Source of the DNA: Bombardia bombarda
Lineage: Eukaryota > Ascomycota > Sordariomycetes > Sordariales > Lasiosphaeriaceae
Direction of reading: 5' to 3'
NCBI GenBank assembly: GCA_030512295.1
Contig: JAULSR010000006.1
Location: 1,860,001-1,924,000, forward strand
DNA: 64,000 bases
The translations under genes and the position numbers were made by a program. Within the stretch, counting starts at the first letter, position 1. Every line of letters begins with the position of its first letter. This document shows, piece after piece, positions 45,612-55,010 of this stretch. The notes under the pieces were generated by a model. The model was not told the origin of the DNA and did no database searches. It was given only the letters and a program-made list of their open reading frames with translations.

Positions 45612-47068
45612 ATGCTGTCGGGAATCCTCATATTCAATCAAAAGGGCGAGAATCTCATATTCCGCGCCTTTCGCAACGACTGCCGCCCGCGCCTAGCGGA
45701 CGTCTTCCGCATTCAGGTCATCAGCAATGCCCAGGTCCGCTCCCCCATCCTTACTCTCGGCAGCACAACCTTTAGCCATGTCAAGCACGAAAACATCTAC
45801 CTGGTGGCTATCACCAAGAGCAACGCCAATGCCGCCCTCGTCTTCGAGTTCCTCTACCGATTGATACAGCTGGGTCGCGGCTACTTTGGCAAGTTTGACG
45901 AGGAGGCCGTTAAGAACAACTTTGTGCTGGTTTACGAACTGCTGGATGGTATGGACTTGTCCTCGTCTTTCCTGGCTTTCAATTGACTGACGGACACTTG
46001 CGCGACAGAGATTATCGACTTTGGCTATCCCCAAAACACCGAGACCGACACGCTCAAGATGTACATCACAACCGAAGGCGTCAAGACCGAGCGCGCCCCC
46101 GAGGACTCGGCCAAGATCACAATGCAGGCAACTGGCGCTCTTTCGTGGCGAAAAGCCGACGTCAAATACCGCAAGAACGAGGCATTTGTCGACGTAATCG
46201 AGGACGTGAACCTGCTCATGAGCGCAACCGGATCCGTATTACGCGCCGACGTTACTGGCCAGATCATTATGCGCGCATACTTGAGCGGGACCCCAGAGTG
46301 CAAGTTTGGCCTGAACGACCGCCTGCTTCTCGACAACGACGGTCTTCTGAGCCTGCCGAGTGGGAACAGGCAAGGGAGCAAGGCGACAAAGGCTGCCGCC
46401 GGGAGCGTGACGCTAGAGGACTGCCAGTTCCACCAGTGCGTCAAGCTGGGCAAGTTCGACAGCGACCGCATCATCAGCTTTGTGCCGCCCGACGGCGAGT
46501 TTGAGCTGATGCGCTACCGCGCTACCGAAAATGTCAACCTCCCCTTCAAAGTCCACGCCATCGTCAACGAGGTCGGCAAGACAAAAGTTGAGTATAGCAT
46601 CGGTGTACGTGCCAACTTCGGCTCGAAGCTCTTCGCCACCAACGTCGTCATCCGCATCCCCACGCCGCTCAACACTGCTAGGATCACGGAGCGCTGCACG
46701 ACGGGGAAGGCCAAGTATGAGCCGTCAGAAAACAACATTGTGTGGAAAATTGGCCGCTTCACTGGCCAGAGCGAGTTCGTCCTCAGCGCCGAGGCCGAGC
46801 TGACGAGCATGACCAACCAGAAGACATGGAGCCGCCCACCACTCAGCATGAGCTTCAGTCTCCTCATGTTTACGAGCTCTGGACTGCTAGTGCGCTATCT
46901 CAAGGTATTTGAGAAGAGTAACTACTCGAGTGTGAAGTGGGTTAGGTACATGACGAGAGCTGGAAGCTACGAGATCAGGTCAGTTTTGCCCTCGCATGAA
47001 ACCCTCTACACTGTTCCATCGTTTGAGACGAACCGTGAGCTGACCTAGTGGCTTCGTCAAGGTTCTGA
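45612..47068 (+). CDS. APM4: AP-2 clathrin adaptor complex subunit mu
   Basis: Medium subunit of the plasma-membrane endocytic adaptor. Three exons (45612-45948, 46009-46978, 47062-47068) give 437 residues. The longin-type amino domain starts MLSGILIFNQKGENLIFRAF and includes VRSPILTLGSTTFSHVKHEN. The linker reads LLDEIIDFGYPQNTE, which separates AP-2 from AP-1/AP-3 mu chains. The mu-homology domain (from about residue 170) has WRKADVKYRKNEAFVDVIED, GSVLRADVTGQIIMRAYLSG and SVKWVRYMTRAGSYEIR. The last intron (GTCAGT...CGTCAAG) was chosen because it yields the universal carboxyl end YEIRF and then a stop; reading through instead adds an unrelated tail. Intact. Confidence 0.94.
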
Positions 47069-47201
47069 ACGGATATGGCTGGGGTCTTTTTTTGTAACTG
47101 CGTGATTCATTCCTCTTGGATGCATCCAAAGCATAGCACGGCGTCAAGGCGTTCCGAGCACCCAGGGAGCACAACGATGTCTAGGTAGCGGATGTGCAGT
47201 T

Positions 47202-47434
47202 TTAATCATAAGATTGAGAGGGGTAGCCAATCGATTTCACCTCATAGGCGCTGCTCGGGGCTCTTGAGAACCAGTGGACCGCTCCGCAGCATGGCAAGAC
47301 ATCGTTGCACCACATGCGGCCGCAGGGGCACGCTTTCTCTGGGAGATGGAGCATATTAAGCTGGACGTCGATGACCAAAGGCAACTCACCCACCATCTGC
47401 AAGAACCTCGCAGCGCGCGCTGAAGGCTGGCCAA
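47202..47434 (-). CDS. Possible exon(s) of a small zinc-binding-like protein
   Basis: Two coding-like pieces on the minus strand: KNLHPLNIDLASLQRALRGS around 47430-47390, then across a GTGAGT...CAGAG intron KACPCGRMWCNDVLPCCGAV to a stop at 47202. The CPC...WC...PCCG-x-VHW pattern looks like a metal-binding module. No clear start codon was found, and the frame at 47461-47727 may or may not belong to it. Weakly supported. Confidence 0.25.
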
Positions 47435-48088
47435 GTCGATATTGAGAGGATGGAGGTTCTTCAGTCTACCGATGGACGCAAGTCACCAAGGCTGATAACA
47501 CTGGACCGGTTCTTTTCACGGGCCACTACGGAGCCCACTCGGTACCTCGGGATATTGATTGGACCTCCCACGTCGGGAACTGGTAACCGGAACCCACAAA
47601 TTCTGCTCCGCATACGCCTGACGTAGTCGACGACGTCCTGGCTTGGGGGCAGACTGTAAGACATGGAGTTTTTGTTTGATCCAGACCGCCCTAGCACCAG
47701 TGACTTGTCTTTCCGTCCGGCTTCCACGGCAATACCTGATCGGGTGTTTATACCCAGTGGTGGTGAATGTACGACTTTAATAGGGTTTGGTGCATGTCAG
47801 CAAAATTGGTTGGCATGTATGGAAACTTACATTTCAATGACACGCAATGATTCAACTTGCAGGAACCTTGGACTTGCCGCTGGTACTTGTCTCTCTCCTC
47901 CTTTCTTTACGCATGATTGACTGGTCTTGTTTGCTTGCTTTCTTAGAAGCAACCCCTACTGGCTGTTGGCTTTTGCTCCTCTGTCTCCGACGTGTCCAAA
48001 ATTAACCATTAGACCTGCTTCTTATCTCCATGACTTCTCTTTCCACTGGTTTACTTTCTGATCTTGCCAAAAACCAACTGAGCAAAGG
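47435..48088. other. Spacer upstream of the CRH-type gene
   Basis: Nothing firmly supported. The minus frame at 47461-47727 is noted under the preceding entry. Confidence 0.4.
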
Positions 48089-49262
48089 ATGTGCTCGCCA
48101 ACTCCAAGACTGGACCGACTTTGGCCGCTTTTAGTCTTTGTCGCCGTCACCGCTGGGCAGACATGGACAAGCTGCAACCCTACGCTCAGTAAGCCCGCTT
48201 TCCGTTTCGCGACATGGAAAGGGACGTGAAGAGTCACGGCAGATGTCGGACAGGGCTGACGTCTTTGCTGTAGCTATGTGCCCGCCCGATGCAGGCTTGT
48301 CTTCTTCGACCTACACTGTTGACTTTACGGATGGGGCAGACAGCTCGCACTGGACATCGGTCGGCACCGGCGCCGTGAGCTACTCTCCCTTAGGGGCTGC
48401 CTTCACCATCTCCAAACGCGGCGAATCGCCCACTCTCCAGACAGCATGGTATTTCTTCTTCGGTCGGACCGAAGTACACCTACGCACCGCTCCAGGCACG
48501 GGGATCGTGAGCTGTGTTGTTCTTGAGTCGGACGACCTGGATGAAGTTGACTGGGAGTGGATTGGTGGTGCGCCCGATCAAGCGCAGACCAACTATTTTG
48601 GCAAAGGGAACACGACTGCTTGGGACCGCGGGGGGAACACAAAGGTCACAGACACGCAGGGCATCACGCATAACTACACGATTGACTGGACGCCGGCAAG
48701 CCTGACGTGGTATGTCGATGGTGCGGCGGTGCGAACGCTCTTGTACACCGATGCTGTCGGGGGCAAGAACTACCCCCAGACCCCCATGCGGCTGGGGCTG
48801 GGTATCTGGGCCGGTGGAGATCCGGCGAATGCCAACGGGACGATCGCGTGGGCGGGCGGCGTGACCGATTACACCAAGGCGCCCTTCACCATGTATGTCG
48901 AGCGCGTGGCCATCACCAACGCCTTTCCGGCCCAGAGCTATTCCTACAGCGATTTGACGGGCGACTGGAACAGCATCGCCGTTAATCGTGATGGCGATGA
49001 CGGCCTGTCTTATACCTCCCCGGCCGAAAACGAAGTGGCGGCTGCAAGAGGCAGCGGTGGCTTCGCAGCATACAGGGAGATATCAATGCCGTCAGGCGGC
49101 TCCAGAGGCCAAAGTAGTTCGACAATAAGCATTGCTTCTTCTCCCCAAAACTTGCTACCATCATCGAGTGGCGGTTCGGCAGCTATTGGGGGCGTGCATG
49201 TGTGGGGGGGATTGGTGGTGGTGCCGGTATTCACTGTGCTGGTCACCAGCTCTTGCACCTAG
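48089..49262 (+). CDS. GH16 CRH-type cell-wall transglycosylase
   Basis: Extracellular chitin-glucan cross-linking enzyme (Crh1/Utr2-like, GH16). Two exons (48089-48188, 48274-49262) give about 362 residues. The signal-anchor-like start is RLWPLLVFVAVTAGQTW. The join forms CNPTLTMCPPDAGL, the Cys-containing lead-in usual for the family. The catalytic motif DEVDWEWIGG (ExDxE; residues ~125-134) is intact, followed by FGKGNTTAWDRGG and HNYTIDWTPASLTWYVDG. The sugar-binding region has YPQTPMRLGLGIWAGGD. The carboxyl end is Ser-rich and finishes in a hydrophobic stretch (GGLVVVPVFTVLVTSS), suggesting a GPI signal. Confidence 0.93.
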
Positions 49263-50110
49263 GTACAGTACTTACCTTGCTTGGTCTTTTCGCGTTGCAC
49301 TGTTCCCGTCGTTTCATAGGTGGTCTTGCGATGTTTTTTTTTTTTAGGCATGGATACCTGGGCTGTGATGTCGTTGCGCGTGTTTTTGGCGTGCATTAAT
49401 CTGTTTGTATTTAATAATTTGTCGGGATTTGTTCTTTTTTCTTCGCGATGACCATGTTGTCCGCACGTTATGGTGGGCGATAGTTTCGCAGTAGCGATTG
49501 CGATAGGTGCAAATCCAGTCCGCACTTCCGTACTCTGGGCGTTTACTTTGCATTTATCCTGTGTTGCTGCTGTGTTTGCACTGTTCGGAGAGTCAACGAC
49601 TTGTAACCAGATGAGTAAGGTGAGGTCCATGCCGCCAAGGGCCCAATTCGCCTCATGCCCCTGAGATGGACATCACGCCCTACACAGTACACGTAGGTGC
49701 GCTCAAGTTTGGCGCAAAATGCCCGGTACGGTGTACCATACCAGTTCATGGCGCGTTGCAATTGGTCAGATGAGGCGGGTCGGGTGTCACGAAGGGGTCC
49801 GCCCCCCTTTGCCCATCCAAATCCTTCAAAAGGAAGTGCCATGGAAGTTTGAGGCTAGGTCAGCCCAGCTACGAAGTACGAAGTACCTATCGTAGGTCCC
49901 GTTTTGTTCCATTGCACAGGCTTCCAGCTCCAAGCAACTCCGATTTGCACCACCCAATTCATTTTGTGACCAAGCCACAAAACCACAAACCACAAATCAC
50001 AAACATAGCCAGCCAACTGCGCTGCGCTGCGCTGCACGCTTGTTGGGTCAAACCACTTGGCCCCAAAACGACAGATTCTCTTCATGTAAGACCACGCCAG
50101 ACCGCGTCTC
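49263..50110. other. Spacer upstream of the GT90 gene
   Basis: T-rich 3' sequence of the CRH gene first, then the leader of the GT90 gene with CCACAAA repeats at about 49975-50003 and GCTGC units at 50020-50035. No gene. Confidence 0.45.
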
Positions 50111-51982
50111 ATGTTCCCGTCCAAAGATAGCTGGCGCATGCCAGTGTCGGGGCGCTCTGCGATGGTGCTGGCCCGCTATGGCTTCATCGCTTGCATTCTC
50201 GTCATGGTGGCGACCTCAGTCTCGTTCATGCTGTCGCGCTATCAGGGCGACGCCATCGGCATCTTCCACCCCGAAACGCCCACCGCCCACGCGTCCACCG
50301 AGTACTTCGACATCGTCAACGGCACCCACACCCACCCGCTCGACAGCCTCATCGAGGGCGCTCGCAACCACCTCGACTCCCTCCTCCTAAAACGCTCTGA
50401 AGACGTGGCCTCGGCCGCTAAGCGCTACCGTGAGCGTCGTGGCCGCCACCCGCCCCCGGGCTTCGACAAATGGGCCGAGTACGCAATCAAGCACAAGGCC
50501 ATCATCGTCGAAGACTTCTTCGACCGCGTCTACAAGGACATTGCCCCATTCTGGGCCATCGATCCCACAAAGATTGCCCGGCAAGCCACGTCGTACCCAT
50601 GGGTCGTCCGAACCCGCAAGGGCGAAACGACAGGTGTGGGCAATACCGAAGGCCGAGTTCCTTGGCTGCAGCTCTGGACCGAGCTGGTCGAAGAGGCCGG
50701 TCCCTACCTTCCCGATGTCGACATGCCCACCAACATGATGGACGAGTCCAGGCTGCTGGTGCCATGGGAGGAGATAAACAAGATGATCACCGTCGAGACC
50801 AAGGGCCGGACCATGCCCTTGCCGAGCGACGTTGTCAGGGAGTATTCGGGCCTACAGCACATTGAGGGCATGGACAAGATGGCCGAGCCGAAATGGATCC
50901 ACGACCTGAACAAGTACTGGGACTATGCCCGCGCATGCTGCGCTCCCCACGCGCCGAGCCGTAACCTGCCAGCCCTCGAGGACCCGTCGCTGCCCCCCCA
51001 ATTTCCCTTTGCCGACGCCGACTACAGCTGGAAGGGGTATATCAAGAACTTCACCGCCGCCATTGACCCTTGCCAGCAGCCGCATATCCGGGCCTTCCAT
51101 GCCACCTTCATCGAGCCTGTGAGCATGCAGACGGCAACGGAGCTGGTGCCGCTGTTTGGAGGATCCAAGCTGCCCATGAATAACGAGATTCTGATCCCCG
51201 GCGCCATGTATATCACCAAGGACGCCTTCTACTCGGGCGGTGAGACACACGGCCCCCCATGGGAGAAGAAAAAGGCTGGAATTGTCTGGCGTGGCGTGGC
51301 CAGCGGCGGCCGGAACAAACCCAACAACTGGATGCATTTCCAGCGGCACCGGCTCATCGAGATGCTGAATGGCACCACTGTGTCTAGGCTGGAGCGAAAC
51401 GATGCGCGGGCCATGACGTTTGAGCTACCGCCCGTGGAGAAGTACGACTTCCCTCGGCGCCGTGAGGGCAAGGTGGGCGAGTGGCTGACCAAGGCGGCCG
51501 ACGCCGCCTTTGTGAACCTGTTTTGCGCCGACGGGAACTGCGACTACGTCTCGCCCTACTTCTCCGTCAAGGAGAGTGTTCCCATGGCGGATCAGTACCA
51601 GCAAAAGTTCATGCCAGACGCCGACGGCAATTCCTTCTCGGCCCGCTTCCGCGGCCTGTTGCTCAGCACCAGTCTGCCTCTCAAGGCCACCATCTACGCT
51701 GAATGGCACGACGACCGGCTCATCCCCTGGCGCCACTTTGTGCCGCTCGACAACACCTTCCAGGACATGTATGGCGTGCTCGACTTCTTTACCCGCGACA
51801 CCAAGGGTGACGCTGCAGCCAAGATGATTGCTGAGACAGGGAAGCAATGGGGCGAGCAGGTGCTGCGGCGAGAGGATATGGTGCTTTATACCTGGAGAGT
51901 TCTCCTCGAATTTGCGCGTGTCTGTGATGTGAACAGAGACAAATTAGGTTATGTCGATGACCTATTATCTACGCAAGTGTGA
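50111..51982 (+). CDS. GT90 (CAP10-domain) glycosyltransferase, type II membrane protein
   Basis: Predicted Golgi glycosyltransferase of family GT90, the family of cryptococcal Cap10/Cxt1 (beta-1,2-xylosyltransferase) and animal POGLUT. Single exon, 623 residues. A short cytosolic stretch with Arg precedes a signal-anchor (YGFIACILVMVATSVSFML, near residues 24-42). The stem is followed by the lumenal catalytic domain. Typical CAP10 segments: NNEILIPGAMYITKDAFYSG; KKAGIVWRGVASGGRNKPNN; MHFQRHRLIEMLNGT; the later YQQKFMPDADGNSFSARFRG (the KY/KF-xxDxDGxxxSxRF signature); TIYAEWHDDRLIPWRHFVPL; and MYGVLDFF. Donor and acceptor sugars cannot be told from sequence. Intact. Confidence 0.92.
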   Translation: MFPSKDSWRMPVSGRSAMVLARYGFIACILVMVATSVSFMLSRYQGDAIGIFHPETPTAHASTEYFDIVNGTHTHPLDSLIEGARNHLDSLLLKRSEDVASAAKRYRERRGRHPPPGFDKWAEYAIKHKAIIVEDFFDRVYKDIAPFWAIDPTKIARQATSYPWVVRTRKGETTGVGNTEGRVPWLQLWTELVEEAGPYLPDVDMPTNMMDESRLLVPWEEINKMITVETKGRTMPLPSDVVREYSGLQHIEGMDKMAEPKWIHDLNKYWDYARACCAPHAPSRNLPALEDPSLPPQFPFADADYSWKGYIKNFTAAIDPCQQPHIRAFHATFIEPVSMQTATELVPLFGGSKLPMNNEILIPGAMYITKDAFYSGGETHGPPWEKKKAGIVWRGVASGGRNKPNNWMHFQRHRLIEMLNGTTVSRLERNDARAMTFELPPVEKYDFPRRREGKVGEWLTKAADAAFVNLFCADGNCDYVSPYFSVKESVPMADQYQQKFMPDADGNSFSARFRGLLLSTSLPLKATIYAEWHDDRLIPWRHFVPLDNTFQDMYGVLDFFTRDTKGDAAAKMIAETGKQWGEQVLRREDMVLYTWRVLLEFARVCDVNRDKLGYVDDLLSTQV

Positions 51983-52999
51983 AGTTTAAAAAGAACTCTC
52001 TACCCCCTTTTAATATGGATACCTAGGGTGTTGTTTATATTATTGTCTGCCCCACTTCACTGTGCTGGTCGACAGCCGCGCGTTAATGTGTTGTTGGTCC
52101 ATTGTTGCACCAATACAAACTGAAGACTGCCGGATGGTCTTTTTCTCGATGCGCAGCGAACGTCAATTACTGTTTGCATGGAGGATTTCAGCGCCTGGTC
52201 GTTTCGAAGTAAGACTGGATGTGTCTCTTTTTAAAGGAGCAGCGGCTTGGAGATCTATTTATACGGCACCTATCTGTCCATGCATCAGTACGAAACGTTG
52301 GCGAGCTGCTCAAGTGCACTGCATACTAGACCACATTAGTCGATGCGAACGACATTACCCCGGTATGTAAAGGGCCGGCACATAGAGTTACATGGACTAG
52401 AGCTAGTTCTAGACTATTCTACCCAGCAGCTAGGAATTGGTGCCGGTACACCCTTGTTACACTTACTACTCGAAATAATATCTACCTAAGTAAGCTCACA
52501 TACCCGTTGTCTCGCCAGTTAGACGATCTATTATTCTTATATTTCGCTGGTGGCCGTTACGGAACAACGACGGTAACCACTAGCTTGCAGTTACCCACCT
52601 ATCTCGATCATAGGGACATGTGATACGTTGCTCTCCCCCTGTGTTACCTTTTGGATTCGACAGGCTGGAGGTTTGTTTGAATTACAGTACTTGCGTGCTT
52701 TGGTGTGACATAATGGGCCAAAGAACCTACAACTTGATGAGTATGTGGAGGTACTACAGGTCATGGGGCAGCTGGAGCTCCATTCATGACGCAGGACACA
52801 GTAGGTTTTCAGATGGCACGAGGCGTACTTTGGAATGTTTCTTGTAAGCAGTATTCTAGTGTGTATAAATCTAAGCCTTTCGACAGAATTCTCCGTGTTC
52901 ACAACGCAGCAGCTGCCCTGTTCATATCACACTCTCATACCATATCTTCCTCTTATCGCTAACAGAGTCTGAGAAAGCATTCAGTGTCCATAATAGCAT
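51983..52999. other. Spacer
   Basis: 3' flank of the GT90 gene and upstream sequence of the broken monooxygenase. AT-leaning, no gene seen. Confidence 0.45.
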
Positions 53000-54137
53000 A
53001 TGGCAACGACTACGGACATGGAACAGAACAAATTCCGCGTCATTCTTGTCGGCGGCGGGCCCGTCGGCCTAGTGGCTGCCCATATCTTCGTCCAGGCCGG
53101 TATCGACTTTGTGCTATTGGAGGGTTGAGACACCATCGTCCTGAAACTAGGCGCCGCTCTTGCCGTATTCCCCCATACCCAACGGATCCTGGACCAGCTG
53201 AGACTCCTCGACAAAGTCCGGGTAAAGAGCACAGAGTTCAAGGCAACAAAGCTAGTCACTCGGAAGGGATATCACTTTGACACACTCGCTACGAATCAGT
53301 GGACCATAGATAAGCAAGTGGACAAGTCTACCGGCGCTTGCAAATCTCATAAGTCACGAAAGCTAACGACGCTCAATAGCCATGGCGTCGGCTGGTTGTC
53401 TTTGCACCGCCCAGAGCTATTACAGATTCTATACGACTCTCTCCCCGAAGAGGTCAAGCCTCACCTTCTTTCGAACAAGAGCGTCGAGAAGGTCGGTACT
53501 ACCGCCAAGGGCGTGAGCGTGCGGTGCTCTGACGGGAGTATCTACACGGGTAGCATCGTTGGTTGGTGCGGACGGGGTCCACAGCAAAGTGCGGGACTAC
53601 ATGCGCAAACTGGCACTTGGTACGTCACCCAGCGTAGTTGTCGGCGACGAGAAACCTTTTGCGTCATGGTACCGGTGCATGTTCGGCGTCGTGACAAGCC
53701 CGTTGGCAGGCGTTCAAGAGGGTGACTCTTGGCACATGCACCACTATGGCCTCTCAACGCAGATATTCACCTGCAAGGAAAGCACGTTGTTCTTTATTTA
53801 CAAGAAGCTAGAGAAGCCGACTCGTAATGGAAGGAGGTACAGCCAGGAGGAGGAGGAGCGCTTTGCGCTTGAGGTGGGCGATTCGCATGTCACCCCATTG
53901 CTAAAGATTAGGGACGTGATTGATCGACGCCAGTGGTCGGTGCTGACGGACTTGGACGAGGGTATCGTGGAGCACTTTCATGGTGCCGGGCGTATCGCGC
54001 TAGTCGGCGATGCAATCATCAAGCAGGCGCCTAACTTGGACCAGGGATGGAACAGCGGGGTGCAGGATGTGGTGGTGCTCACCATCAAGCTGCGGGAACT
54101 GGTTGTGCGGAAACTTGAAGGAGGAGGTATTGGCTGA
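53000..54137 (+). pseudogene. FAD-dependent aromatic-ring monooxygenase, disrupted
   Basis: The frame begins with the Rossmann FAD motif VILVGGGPVGLVAAHIFVQAGI and VLLEG, then meets TGA at 53126-53128 where the family has a conserved Arg-rich position (often ERR). It continues in the same frame: LGAALAVFPHTQRILDQLRL, a probable GC-AG intron (GCAAGT at about 53302 to CAATAG at about 53381) joining to HGVGWLSLHRPELLQILYDS. A one-base gain near 53560-53568 then shifts the frame into VGADGVHSKVRDYMRKL (the DG motif). The rest runs to GRIALVGDAIIKQAPNLDQG, the second FAD contact (GD motif), and GWNSGVQDVVVLTIKL, stopping at 54137. The product would be about 375 residues, of the PHBH/salicylate-hydroxylase-like class common in secondary metabolism. 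The stop and the shift mean it is probably inactive. Confidence 0.8.
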
Positions 54138-55010
54138 AGCTAACAGGACCACTGGTCAGTCAGGGACGTGTCCTTGACTTTTTGAGGGAGGAGCAAAGGC
54201 CGACTGGGGCTATACCGTGGTCGCACCTGCCCGACACGAAGGTGAGTGGGGCTCGGGGTGGAAACCAGGCTTAATGGACATGACATAATGTGTGCCGTTA
54301 GTACCTTCCTTAAAAAAAGGTAAGGTAGGTACCTAGGTAGGTAGGTAGGTAGGTACTGTGTATCGCGATGTCTTTGATCTTTTTGACCAATGCAGTTGGG
54401 GAAAGAACCCTCGCAACTAAATCCAGCAAACATTCGCCTCATGCATCTGTCCAAATCGAGCATGGGGACCGGGATCTTGGGTGCCGAATACCTCATACCA
54501 CGCCGCTGCAAACCATTCAGAGGTCGAGATTGATACCGGGTGCTCCGATTCTTGATCAAGAAGGGTAAGAGGACCTTCTGTCCCCACAGCCATAGGGAGA
54601 GAGACATGCAGGATAGTTCTAGACGCTATGTCCCGTGGGGCAGCTTCCCCACGTGCTCTATGGAAGGGAAGAGGAAGTTGAGACCGGGCGACCAGGCTAT
54701 CTACATGTAATGGGAACCAGGAACTTCGTACGTATCATAAATCAATAGACTTCAATTCTCGTCCACACGCCACCATTCTGACCATCTAATTTCTGCTCGC
54801 ATATTTGACAGCCTCCGTTGAACCAGTCATCTGCATCCGGCAATCACAACCGAATCAGGGAGCGTTGCATCAGGACTCTCTCGTGCTCTGGAATGAATAT
54901 AACTCTCTACTTCTCGCCGAACGAAGACCTGGGGCACTGTCTGGTGCAGCTTGCAGCAACTCTTCAACACAGTTCAGAAACCGCGCGTCGATACCTGGGT
55001 AACCACCAAG
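54138..55010. other. Spacer upstream of the Ppo-type gene
   Basis: Bases 54140-54240 still resemble the decayed carboxyl end of the monooxygenase. The GGTA repeat follows. The sequence just before 55011 is the leader of the next gene; the frame is open upstream to 54951 but MSSESQ has the better context. Confidence 0.45.
54319..54356 (+). repeat. GGTA tetranucleotide repeat with ACCTAGGT palindrome
   Basis: Run of GGTA units (GGTAAGGTAGGTACCTAGG then five more GTAG steps), the longest of the ACCTAGGTA patches in the window. Confidence 0.85.

Noticed and set aside
46979..47048. Longer carboxyl end for AP-2 mu by reading through the last donor
   Set aside because: Yields an unrelated 24-residue tail, whereas splicing gives the universal YEIRF end.
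50852..51349. Minus-strand open frame of 165 codons inside the GT90 gene
   Set aside because: Shadow frame; the plus strand has the CAP10 signature across the same bases.
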